Positions 8,116 through 15,954 of a stretch of DNA of 50,978 bases are shown here, piece after piece. The notes under the pieces are model-generated. The model did not search any database. It was not told the DNA's origin and worked only from the letters and a program-made list of their open reading frames with translations. Within the stretch, counting starts at the first letter, position 1, and each line of letters opens with the position of its first letter. Made by a program: the position numbers and the translations under genes. The DNA lies in the NCBI GenBank assembly GCA_964555675.1, contig CAZKTU010000017.1, positions 1 through 50,978 of the forward strand, read 5' to 3'. The stretch comes from CAIWXH01 sp964555675 (GTDB taxonomy: Bacteria > Chloroflexota > Chloroflexia > Chloroflexales > Chloroflexaceae).

Positions 8116-10209
8116 TTATTTATGAATTTTTATATACGGCGAAGACAAAACTAATGGTTCTAATGATATTTCTAATTTTTCTTTTAATAATGGTTTCATT
8201 AAAAAAGAATCTATACCAACTGATTGACATCTAGCTTTATCATCATTTTGAGATGCAGCACTTACTGCTATAATATATGGAGGATTTTTTATTTGACGTA
8301 TATATCTAGTAGCTTCTAGTCCATCCATTTTTGGCATAATAATATCCATTAATATAACATCATAACATTCTCCAGCTATAATTCCTTCTTGTACTTGTTC
8401 TATACATTTTTCACCATCACAAACTGTCGTTATATTTTCGTATCCAAGTGATAATAACATTTCTTTCATAGTAAAAGCATTTATATTATTATCTTCTGCT
8501 ATCAATATTTTCAATTTAGACTTTAATTTTCTTTCTCTTTTTGGATGTGGAGATAACAATTCATAATTATTTGGTATTACTTCACCTTTCTTTTTAGAAA
8601 AAATAGAAAGTAATGCTGGAAATATAAGGGTTTGATCTATAGGTTTAGATATATAATGATCAAATAATTCTATTCCAGAATTTAAATCGACTGAACTTAA
8701 ACCTATAAGCGGAATATATCTCCAATTTTCTCGTAATTGTTGTGCTAGTTCTATGCCGCTCATATATGGCATACATATATCTAATATTGCACAATCAAAT
8801 TTTTTCCCTCTTTTTAGATAAACTAAAGCTTCTTCTCCGCTTGATAATGTAGTTGGTATACATTCCCATTTTAATAATAGATCTGTTAATTGTATTCTAT
8901 TTTCAGATCGATCATCAACTACTAATATATTTGCACCTCTTAAAATATTTGAATCTTTATCATTAAATATTAATTCTTCGTCAAAAATAGCACTAAAAAT
9001 AAATTTAGCCCCTTTGCCAATACCCTGAGATATACAAGATATTTTACCACCCATTAATCTTACAATTTCTTTTGCAATGCTTAAACCTAATCCTGTTCCA
9101 CTTCTTGCTAATGATTGCGTTAATGATTTAGATTGGTGAAAAACTTCAAATATTTTTTCATGTTCATCTAATGGTATTCCTATTCCAGTATCTTCAACTT
9201 CAAATTGTAAATTCCATTTTCTTATATATTCATTTGTAGATTTCTCTTTAGAAAATTTAACATTTATTGTTATTTTTCCATCATCTGTAAACCGAACTGC
9301 ATTATTTAATAAATTTGTCAACACTTGAGTAAGTCTTTGTGAATCACCTATTAATAATGGAATATTTATATGTTCTGGATATATTAATGTAAGTTTCTTT
9401 TCATTAATTTTTGTTTGAAACATACAAATAACATCTTTCAAAACTTTATTAATATCTAACGAGTTTCGAAGTAATGTTAATCTTCCACTATTCAATTTTG
9501 AAAAATCTAAAATATTAGCTAATAGATTCATCAATTGGTAACTACATTCAGATAATATATTTAAATAATTTCTTTGTTTATCATTCATTGGACCAGAATC
9601 ATGAAATAATGTAAGTATTCCTACTATTCCATTTAATGGAGTTCTTAATTCGTGACTCATAGTTGATAAAAATCTATCTTTTATTTCATCTACCTCTCTA
9701 ATAACATTTACATTTTCATTTCTATTCTTTGAAAAGAATAACATTTTTGATATATATTGTATAGAAGAAAATAGCTCAGATGTTAACATAGTTTCATCTA
9801 TCTGTATATCCCATGTCATATATAGTTGACCTAAACATATACCATCAAAAATTAAAGGAAATGATAACATTGAAATTATACCATTAATTTCAAAATTTAA
9901 AAATCTTTTATCATTATTAATGTCGGTAGTCATTAATGCTATCTGTCTTACATAAGATAATGAAAAATTATCATTTATTGAATATGATACATCTCCGTTT
10001 TCTATTTTAGTAAAATTTGAAGTAAGACAAATATATTTACATTTTGTAAAATCTATTATAATATCAAATAATATATTAATATTATTAGTATAATCAATTT
10101 TTTGTTTGATAAGGTTTTCTATAAATAAACAAAAAAGAGTAGAATTTTTAGATACCACTTTTTTAATTATATTATCATTGTCAAAAATTTCTATAGAATA
10201 TGATATCAT
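8116..10209 (-). CDS. Hybrid histidine kinase with two receiver domains
   Basis: 697 residues, no membrane helix, so probably cytosolic. Residues about 20-160 look like a GAF-type sensor (FPLIFDGICLGQLYMTWD). HisKA carries the phospho-His in LSTMSHELRTPLNG (H186). HATPase follows with the N box LLNNAVRFTDDG, G1 box VEDTGIGIP (D340) and G2 box RSGTGLGLSIAKEIV. Receiver 1 has VVDD, the phospho-Asp in CAILDICMP (D477) and ISKPID. Receiver 2 has IAEDNNIN, ILMDIIMPKMDG (D622) and FLMKP. All catalytic landmarks are present, so phosphorelay is likely active. No separate phosphotransfer protein or response regulator is visible in the window, so it may tap a host pathway. Hybrid kinases are common in amoebae and bacteria but rare in viruses. 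Confidence 0.95.
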   Translation of the reverse strand: MISYSIEIFDNDNIIKKVVSKNSTLFCLFIENLIKQKIDYTNNINILFDIIIDFTKCKYICLTSNFTKIENGDVSYSINDNFSLSYVRQIALMTTDINNDKRFLNFEINGIISMLSFPLIFDGICLGQLYMTWDIQIDETMLTSELFSSIQYISKMLFFSKNRNENVNVIREVDEIKDRFLSTMSHELRTPLNGIVGILTLFHDSGPMNDKQRNYLNILSECSYQLMNLLANILDFSKLNSGRLTLLRNSLDINKVLKDVICMFQTKINEKKLTLIYPEHINIPLLIGDSQRLTQVLTNLLNNAVRFTDDGKITINVKFSKEKSTNEYIRKWNLQFEVEDTGIGIPLDEHEKIFEVFHQSKSLTQSLARSGTGLGLSIAKEIVRLMGGKISCISQGIGKGAKFIFSAIFDEELIFNDKDSNILRGANILVVDDRSENRIQLTDLLLKWECIPTTLSSGEEALVYLKRGKKFDCAILDICMPYMSGIELAQQLRENWRYIPLIGLSSVDLNSGIELFDHYISKPIDQTLIFPALLSIFSKKKGEVIPNNYELLSPHPKRERKLKSKLKILIAEDNNINAFTMKEMLLSLGYENITTVCDGEKCIEQVQEGIIAGECYDVILMDIIMPKMDGLEATRYIRQIKNPPYIIAVSAASQNDDKARCQSVGIDSFLMKPLLKEKLEISLEPLVLSSPYIKIHK

Positions 10210-10243
10210 TTATTATATAATAAAATAATGTTATTAAATTATA

Positions 10244-10258
10244 TTACTCCTTGAGTAA
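10244..10258 (-). terminator. TTACTC hairpin (10259 gene)
   Basis: TTACTC-CTT-GAGTAA, directly abutting the stop codon. Confidence 0.6.
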
Positions 10259-10561
10259 TTATTGTATATTAACAAATTTATTAATAATATATATTAACTC
10301 CGTAGGTATATTTTTTATATCAAAAGTTATATCATTATCATTTATAATTTTTAAATCGTACGGAAATGAGAAATTAATAGGATCTATATTTAAATTTGGA
10401 TGTGTATGATAATAGTGTTCAACTATTAACAAAAATATTGCATTTCTTTTTTCTTGGTCTGAATTTTCTATTTTATTTATTAAATTGTTAATATCTACAG
10501 GATTATCCAGATAGTTATTTTTAACAATATTATTCAAAGTATAGTATAAACTATATCCCAT
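10259..10561 (-). CDS. Small unknown protein
   Basis: 100 residues starting MGYSLYYTLNNIVKNN. It appears mostly helical, with an acidic middle and IPTELIYIINKFVNIQ at the end. There is no transmembrane segment or catalytic motif. A hairpin directly abuts its stop codon, which supports its status as a transcribed unit upstream of the histidine kinase. Function unknown. Confidence 0.6.
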   Translation of the reverse strand: MGYSLYYTLNNIVKNNYLDNPVDINNLINKIENSDQEKRNAIFLLIVEHYYHTHPNLNIDPINFSFPYDLKIINDNDITFDIKNIPTELIYIINKFVNIQ

Positions 10562-10590
10562 TTTACTTATTAAATTGCTTTTAAATAAAA

Positions 10591-11601
10591 TTATTTATTT
10601 TTAAAACATTCCTGGAAATATTTCATAACCTCTTCTCTTGATCTCAATACAGGTTTAATAGATAGTTGCGGGGTGTAAGTTTGTAATTTATCTTGTGAAG
10701 CTTCTGTAGGTGGTAATATTTTACGCCCTAAACTTGGTATAAGCTTATCAGAACTTTGAACTTTTTGTAAACTTTGTATAGGTTTATTAAAAGCGGTGCT
10801 TAATGCAGTTAAAGTTTCATGAGCTCCATATATTTTCTTTCCATCTATTTCGATCATATGATTTGTTTGTAATGTTGATATACAATTACCCGTCTTTGCT
10901 GAACAATACGGTTTATCATTTGGACATTGATCTGCTTCTTTTCGTTGACAACCTCTACGAATATCTATTTTTTGTGGTGATAATGGTTTATTTTTTGGTT
11001 CTTTTTTAATAATTATTTCATCTGAATCGTCATCTAATTCTATAATATTATTTTTTTGTGTTAAAACTTGTGTTTTCTGTTTATCTTTTCTTTCTAATGG
11101 TGATAATTCACCTCCTTTTGATTTTTGTAAATCAAGTAAAGTTTTATTATTTCCTAAAATTCTATTTCCATTTTTAGCAATTAATTGATGAGTTGCTAAT
11201 GGAAAATCATTTACTGTTTTTAGTTTTCCAGAAATAGGATCGCATACTTTACCAGATTCATATGTTTCAGTATTAAAACTTTCAATACATGATTTAGGAG
11301 CTTCAAACACTATATTTGATCCAGTTGCAACATTAGAAGGAGATGTAAATTCGATCTGTTGTTTTTTAGGTTTCGGATTTTCTTTTGTCATTTTTACTGG
11401 TTGATAATTAGTACCAAGTTGAGCATTTAATTCTTGTAATACATCTAGAGAACCAATATATGTTTGCCCGTTATGAATAAAAAAATGTTTTTCTCTATTA
11501 GCTTTATTATCAACCAGACAATTTCCTAATCGTCCACAAAATGGTTTATTATCAGGACATGGATTGGGACATGAAAAAGGCGCGTTCTTTTTGGGTGGCA
11601 T
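10591..11601 (-). CDS. Protein with three Cys-containing adaptor-like modules
   Basis: 336 residues beginning MPPKKNAPFSCPNPCPDN. I see a module repeated three times: a short Cys segment, then G-x-x-I-x-G-x-x-x-T/V-L-x-x-L. Copy 1 is CPDNKPFCGRLGNC with GQTYIGSLDVLQEL. Copy 2 is KVCDPISGKL with GNRILGNNKTLLDL. Copy 3 is CPNDKPYCSAKTGNC with GKKIYGAHETLTAL. Lys/Pro-rich linkers separate them. The CDPISGK segment recalls the two-cysteine adaptor domain found in large DNA viruses, where it is thought to bring proteases and kinases to targets; that link is tentative. It is head-to-head with the gene at 11693. Confidence 0.75.
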   Translation of the reverse strand: MPPKKNAPFSCPNPCPDNKPFCGRLGNCLVDNKANREKHFFIHNGQTYIGSLDVLQELNAQLGTNYQPVKMTKENPKPKKQQIEFTSPSNVATGSNIVFEAPKSCIESFNTETYESGKVCDPISGKLKTVNDFPLATHQLIAKNGNRILGNNKTLLDLQKSKGGELSPLERKDKQKTQVLTQKNNIIELDDDSDEIIIKKEPKNKPLSPQKIDIRRGCQRKEADQCPNDKPYCSAKTGNCISTLQTNHMIEIDGKKIYGAHETLTALSTAFNKPIQSLQKVQSSDKLIPSLGRKILPPTEASQDKLQTYTPQLSIKPVLRSREEVMKYFQECFKNK

Positions 11602-11692
11602 TTTAATTTATTAATATAATTAAAAAATATTTTAAAGTAATTAATTTGTTATATTTAATTTTATTTTAAAGCATAATTACTATTAAGTCAAA

Positions 11693-12872
11693 ATGGATCT
11701 ATCAACATTAAGCAAAGAAGAATTAATTAAATTACTTAAACAAAAACAAGATAACATCCCCGAACAGAAATCAAAAAAATGTTTTTTTGTACCTACTCGT
11801 TCTAATCAAGAAGAATGTAATAGAGACCCTGCATTTTTTTATGGTGATAAATCTTATTGCAAAGAACATAACAGAACTGTTCAGGCGCAACGAGTTAAAA
11901 AAGATTTTGAAGATCAGAAACTCCTTGAAGAAAATATAAAAAAGGAAGCAGATGCTGCAAAAAAAATACAAGAAGATGCAAAAATTCAAAAAGAATTAAT
12001 GAACAAAAAACCTATTAAAAAAATTCAGGATGAATCAACCTCGTCTGAAGAAGGTTCTTCTGAATCGTCATCGGAAGAACAACCTATAAAAAGATATATA
12101 CCTAGAAAAACTCCCAAAGTTATTGAAAATAAATTAAAAGATATTAGACCAGATCAAAATATTTTATATCATAAACCTAATACTACTCAAAAAGTTCTTC
12201 AACCTAATACTACTCAAAAAGTTCTTCAACCTAATACTACTCAAAAAGTTCTTCANNNNNNNNNNNNNNNNNNNNNNNNNNNNNNNNNNNNNNNNNNNNN
12301 NNNNNNNNNNNNNNNNNNNNNNNNNNNNNNNNNNNNNNNNNNNNNNNNNNNNNNNAAAAGTTCTTCAACCTAATACTACTCAAAAAGTTCTTCAACCTAA
12401 TACTACTCAATCAAGACCTTCTTCTTCAAATATAAAAACTCTTGGACCAATCATAGAAAATGTATCTTCTGATCAAAAAATTTTAAAAAAACCAGAAGTT
12501 AAAGAACCAAGAAAAATAGGTAGAAATCAATGGTACAGATATGAAGATAAAGAAACAGGAATAGTATTTGATCCTGTAACATTTACAGCCATTGGTATTC
12601 AAGATCACAAAACAGGTCATATTCTTGATTTAAATCAAGAAGCTATTAGACATTGTAAAATGCATGGATGGGTTTATGAAACGGGAAATAATTTTCTTCA
12701 ACAAAAATTACAACCTAGAAAATCTACACAAGAATTAAATCGTCGATATCAAGAAGATGATTATAAACCAAATATAACTCGTTTCCCTAATAGATTAAAA
12801 TATAATGAACCAACAGAATCTTCAGAATCATATTCTGAAGAAGAGTTATTTTCTGATATAGAGTCTGATTAA
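11693..12872 (+). CDS. Zinc-knuckle and repeat-linker protein, interrupted by assembly gap
   Basis: A single gene read in two pieces. The frame from 11693 enters 100 Ns at 12256-12355 inside a PNTTQKVLQ repeat; after the gap the same repeat resumes one base out of frame and continues to the stop at 12872. The 100 Ns are probably a placeholder, so the true gap length must differ from 100 by a frame-restoring amount. N-terminus: a Cys/His motif (CFFVPTRSNQEEC, SYCKEH). Middle: coiled-coil and Ser/Glu-rich segments. C-terminus: a conserved-looking domain, RNQWYRYEDKETGIVFDP through HCKMHGWVYE, then an acidic tail. Function unknown; possibly structural or DNA-associated. Confidence 0.85.
12174..12414 (+). 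repeat. 27-bp coding tandem repeat spanning an N gap
   Basis: The unit CCTAATACTACTCAAAAAGT plus TCTTCAA (27 bp) encodes PNTTQKVLQ. Two complete copies and most of a third lie before 12256. Part of one, a full copy and a final partial copy lie after 12355. The copy number is unknown because of the gap. Confidence 0.95.
12256..12355. other. Assembly gap (100 N)
   Basis: Exactly 100 Ns inside the 27-bp tandem repeat. The round length and the out-of-frame join suggest a scaffold placeholder rather than a measured distance. Confidence 0.97.
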
Positions 12873-12877
12873 AATGA
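12871..12877 (+). promoter_or_regulatory. AAAATGA motif (Rpb6)
   Basis: 42 bases before the ATG at 12920; overlaps the preceding stop codon and abuts the 17-bp hairpin. Confidence 0.4.
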
Positions 12878-12913
12878 AAATTTTAATATTTTAAAATAAA
12901 ATATTAAAATTTT
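12877..12913 (+). terminator. 17-bp AT-only hairpin after the 11693 gene
   Basis: AAAATTTTAATATTTTA (12877-12893), loop AAA, then its exact complement (12897-12913). It begins 5 bases after the stop. It resembles the long hairpins at mimivirus transcript ends and has no TTACTC. Confidence 0.6.
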
Positions 12914-12919
12914 TTAATA

Positions 12920-13201
12920 ATGGAGGAAGAATTCGTATTAACAAAAAATAACACCAATGAAACGTCAAATGTAATGACAGAATATGAATATAATATGTTA
13001 ATATATGTGCGTTCATGCGAACTAGCATTTAATCTTAAACAACCATCTGTCGATCCTGCTAAATTTAACTACAATCCCGTTTTAATTGCATTACATGAAA
13101 TAGAAAAGTTAAATATGGATAATTGGGTAATAAGAAGAAAAATAGGAGATAAAGAAGATGTTATTTTACCATCAATATTAATCAAAAAAGAAAAACATTA
13201 A
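12920..13201 (+). CDS. Probable RNA polymerase subunit Rpb6
   Basis: 93 residues. The pattern fits the Rpb6/omega family: T-E-Y-E at residues 20-23 (family T-x-Y-E), RSCELAFNLKQPSVD (family R-A-x-Q-L...P), then IALHEIEKLNMDNWVIRRKI (family IA-x-x-E-L...PI-x-I-x-R) and an acidic GDKEDV. It is short, as viral Rpb6 proteins often are. Rpb6 helps assemble the polymerase clamp. A TAAAATGA motif ends 42 bases upstream, overlapping the previous gene's stop, and a 17-bp AT-only hairpin lies between them. Moderate confidence, since the family is short and diverged. Confidence 0.6.
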   Translation: MEEEFVLTKNNTNETSNVMTEYEYNMLIYVRSCELAFNLKQPSVDPAKFNYNPVLIALHEIEKLNMDNWVIRRKIGDKEDVILPSILIKKEKH

Positions 13202-13225
13202 TTAAAAAAGTTTTTCAATAATATA

Positions 13226-13240
13226 TTACTCAATGAGTAA
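13226..13240. terminator. TTACTC hairpin (Rpb6 and 13248 gene)
   Basis: TTACTC-AAT-GAGTAA between convergent genes. Confidence 0.6.
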
Positions 13241-13247
13241 TTATTTT

Positions 13248-14468
13248 TTAATATTTAACTTTAGTATTTTTTAATTTTACTGGTTGTTGAGTAATATGCA
13301 TTCTAGGAATATAACAATCATCTATTGTTCCAATATATTGAGACATTGCTTCTTTCTTAAATTTAGCTTTAGGAATATGTTGTGTAGGATGTGTATTTTT
13401 ATGAGGCATTTCTGGTTGAATATCATAGCCTATATATTTTTTCTGAGACGTTCTTTTCATCATTTGTGCTTGTCTATCTGAATTATCTGCTTGATAACCA
13501 TTACTAGGATTTAATACTACAAATGGTGCATCTGGTTTATTTTCAAATTCATAATTAGGATTATAAGGTCCATCTTTCATATAAGGAGCATTAAATCCTG
13601 CCGAATATTCTAATTTATCTTGTAATTTATCTACTAATTCAATCTCTGAATTTATATTTGTAATCATAGGTTTATAACTACTTTCAAACCCTGCACTTAC
13701 TTCTGTTAAACCAAATTTCTTTTCTAACTGATATTCAGGATCAACTATAGGAGCTGTAAAATTAGTATTAAATCCGGCTTCTACATAACCACCTCCTCTT
13801 TGTCTTTCTAAATGAATATTTTCAAAATCACTTTTAACAGCATGCATATGCGGTGCTTGATGTCCCGGAGTCATAGGTGTAGAATATTTCATATGATCTA
13901 AAGTAATATTTTGAATTGTTGGTTCTTTAGTAAATCGTGATTGATAACCTGCATGAGTACATACTCTTGGCATTTTCATTTCAAGATCTGGTAGAATACT
14001 ATTATCAATAGGAATTTCAAAAGGTATTGACATATTAGGATAATGACTCATATCTCCTTTCTTAATTTGATCACTTAAATATTTATTAATATTAGGTATG
14101 ACTTGATTATTTTGAGCTTCAAAAACACCGGCGGCACCAGGATTAATTCTAGGATAAATGGCATTAATTTTAACAGGAACTCTATTTAACGGTTTCTCAT
14201 CTAAATAAGTATCTACAATAGGAGGCCTAAAATTTTCATTGACAACGCTTTTATGTGATGACTTTCCATAAACTGTTTGATTGTAATCTCTAGATTGAGC
14301 TAAAATTGCATATTCTGTTACTATAGGCATTTCAGCTGTTTCAGATAATAATTTTCCTTCGTCAACCATCCAATGTTTTCCAGCATTTCTCCAACGAGGC
14401 GGTGCTTTTTTATAATTTGGATACATTGGTTGTTGTAACATATTTAATGGTTTCTTCATTATTGACAT
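13248..14468 (-). CDS. Repeat-containing protein, probably structural
   Basis: 406 residues, Pro/Asn/Tyr/Met-rich, with no membrane helix or catalytic motif. A loose module of about 40 residues recurs: VEAGFNTNFTAPIVDPEYQL, VSAGFESSYKPMITNINSEI, YSAGFNAPYMKDGPYNPNYE, and earlier THAGYQSRFTKEPTIQNITL. The N-terminus is basic (MSIMKKPLNMLQQPMYPNYK). Extended, repeat-rich, Pro-heavy proteins of this size are often virion components, but that is inference. No AAAAATGA upstream, consistent with late expression. The next gene downstream faces it across a hairpin. Confidence 0.75.
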   Translation of the reverse strand: MSIMKKPLNMLQQPMYPNYKKAPPRWRNAGKHWMVDEGKLLSETAEMPIVTEYAILAQSRDYNQTVYGKSSHKSVVNENFRPPIVDTYLDEKPLNRVPVKINAIYPRINPGAAGVFEAQNNQVIPNINKYLSDQIKKGDMSHYPNMSIPFEIPIDNSILPDLEMKMPRVCTHAGYQSRFTKEPTIQNITLDHMKYSTPMTPGHQAPHMHAVKSDFENIHLERQRGGGYVEAGFNTNFTAPIVDPEYQLEKKFGLTEVSAGFESSYKPMITNINSEIELVDKLQDKLEYSAGFNAPYMKDGPYNPNYEFENKPDAPFVVLNPSNGYQADNSDRQAQMMKRTSQKKYIGYDIQPEMPHKNTHPTQHIPKAKFKKEAMSQYIGTIDDCYIPRMHITQQPVKLKNTKVKY

Positions 14469-14535
14469 TTTTTATAGATAAAATATTTTATATATAGTAT
14501 TTACCTATGTTTATATTTTTTAAAATAATTATATT

Positions 14536-14550
14536 TTACTCGATGAGTAA
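14536..14550 (-). terminator. TTACTC hairpin (histone gene)
   Basis: TTACTC-GAT-GAGTAA, 14 bases after the histone stop. Confidence 0.6.
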
Positions 14551-14564
14551 TTAAATAAAGATAT

Positions 14565-15278
14565 TTAACACATCTTAGTGGCAAGAAGGAGATCCTTGGG
14601 CTTGCGAGTAACACGTCCACCATTGCTTGCAACAGCGGCTGCGTTCTTACCAAGACACTTAAGATAATCACAGGTGACTCTCTGAACAAGAACCATTGCT
14701 TCTTCAGAAAGTCTGGGGCCGCTATGAGTGTAATGATGAGCATCGGGATTCTTTGTGGCAACTTCTTCACCATCAACTACATGAGTAGCGTTAGCCTTAA
14801 CCTTGGTTACCTTTCCAAGAGTGGCAGCGAAGATTCTCTTTACCGCGGAAAGAGGAAGAGATCTTCCTTCGGAATTAGAAACTGTATACTTTTCACCAGT
14901 TTTGCTGTTAACCTTTGTTCCCTTAACATGAGTGGTTGAAACACCAGCAGTAGAAAGATAAAGGCTTGCTTCATCAGGATAGAAAGGAAGTTGACCAGCA
15001 GGACCGCGTCTAAGAGCTTCCTGAACATGAACAAGCATAATAGAAGCCTTTCCAGCAACACTACGATAACGATCAGCAGCGCGAGCTACAGATTGGATAT
15101 AAGCTTCAGCAAGCTTTTCAGCTCCTTCAACAGCAGAAGCTGAGACTCTTCCTTCACCATCGGCCTTAAGAACTCTCTTAACAGCGGCCTGAGGAAGATC
15201 AGTTCTACGACCTTGAACACGGGGTGCTTTAGGAGCAGGGACAAATTCTGCAGAATAAACGTTAGAGTCTAAAGACAT
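14565..15278 (-). CDS. Histone-fold doublet (viral histone-like protein)
   Basis: 237 residues. The first fold, residues 28-92, is LPQAAVKRVLKADGEGRVSA...VAGKASIMLVHVQEALRR; it lines up with archaeal and eukaryotic core histones (R-V-S loop, long alpha 2, A-G-K, then V-x-x-A-L-R-R). A linker precedes the second fold at 141-235, which starts LPLSAVKRIFAATLGKV and ends GGRVTRKPKDLLLATKM. About 30 residues (157-187) are inserted between alpha 1 and alpha 2 of the second fold. Two fused folds recall the Marseilleviridae doublets that form nucleosome-like particles. Codons are much richer in G/C than in neighbouring genes, which suits a highly expressed protein. Probably binds and compacts viral DNA. 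Confidence 0.82.
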   Translation of the reverse strand: MSLDSNVYSAEFVPAPKAPRVQGRRTDLPQAAVKRVLKADGEGRVSASAVEGAEKLAEAYIQSVARAADRYRSVAGKASIMLVHVQEALRRGPAGQLPFYPDEASLYLSTAGVSTTHVKGTKVNSKTGEKYTVSNSEGRSLPLSAVKRIFAATLGKVTKVKANATHVVDGEEVATKNPDAHHYTHSGPRLSEEAMVLVQRVTCDYLKCLGKNAAAVASNGGRVTRKPKDLLLATKMC

Positions 15279-15411
15279 TTTGATATATAATAGTTTTGAA
15301 AAGTTGTTAGTTTATTGAGTTTTTTATTATATTTAAGATAATTATTTTATTTTTTTTTTAAAAAAAATTAATAATAGAATTTAAAAGTATTAATAATGTT
15401 AATTATAAAAA

Positions 15412-15933
15412 ATGAGCATTTATATTAATCAATTTTTTAAAAATCTTGTTTTTTATAAGGGTGACGTTAAAAATAACCACCATATTTATACATCTCAAGT
15501 TAGTACTTCTTTTGCATCTTCAAATAGAACATGTATAATTTTATTTGTACCTATATCATTTTCAAATCCAAAAACAGCATATATAGATATGTTAAATTGG
15601 TCATGTATCATTACTAAAATATATAAACCGAATGAAAAACTAAATATTCCTACTGTACAATGGAAGCCGGAGCAATTACCTATAATTCGTCTAAAAATAA
15701 TAGATAGAACACAAACACATACTATCTTCAATACTACATTAGAAAATAAAAATTACGAAATATTATTATTTCATGATCCAAAAAATCCAAGTAAGTATCA
15801 ATGGAAGGATAATATAAGCTTAATGTCCGCATTATTATCTTTTAAATGTGTTATGAATGTTAATAATAGAGTTGATATTTTAAAAAATAATACACTTTCA
15901 AATGATGAAGATCAAGATGTTATACTTATTTAA
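15412..15933 (+). CDS. Unknown protein
   Basis: 173 residues, predicted mostly beta (TCIILFVPISFSNPK, WSCIITKIYKP, YEILLFHDPKNPSKYQWKD), with no membrane segment and no recognised motif. It is head-to-head with the histone-like gene across 133 bases of AT-rich DNA, and 21 bases upstream of the helical-repeat gene, so probably co-expressed with the latter. Function unknown. Confidence 0.7.
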   Translation: MSIYINQFFKNLVFYKGDVKNNHHIYTSQVSTSFASSNRTCIILFVPISFSNPKTAYIDMLNWSCIITKIYKPNEKLNIPTVQWKPEQLPIIRLKIIDRTQTHTIFNTTLENKNYEILLFHDPKNPSKYQWKDNISLMSALLSFKCVMNVNNRVDILKNNTLSNDEDQDVILI

Positions 15934-15954
15934 AGTCCAACAAATTACAAATAA

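Noticed and set aside
12356..12373. Stop codon just after the N gap
   Set aside because: Produced by an arbitrary 100-N spacer; the repeat's true frame continues to 12872.
14501..15061. Extra minus- and plus-strand frames across the histone gene
   Set aside because: Its GC-rich codons leave long open frames on other frames; only 14565-15278 has a recognisable domain.
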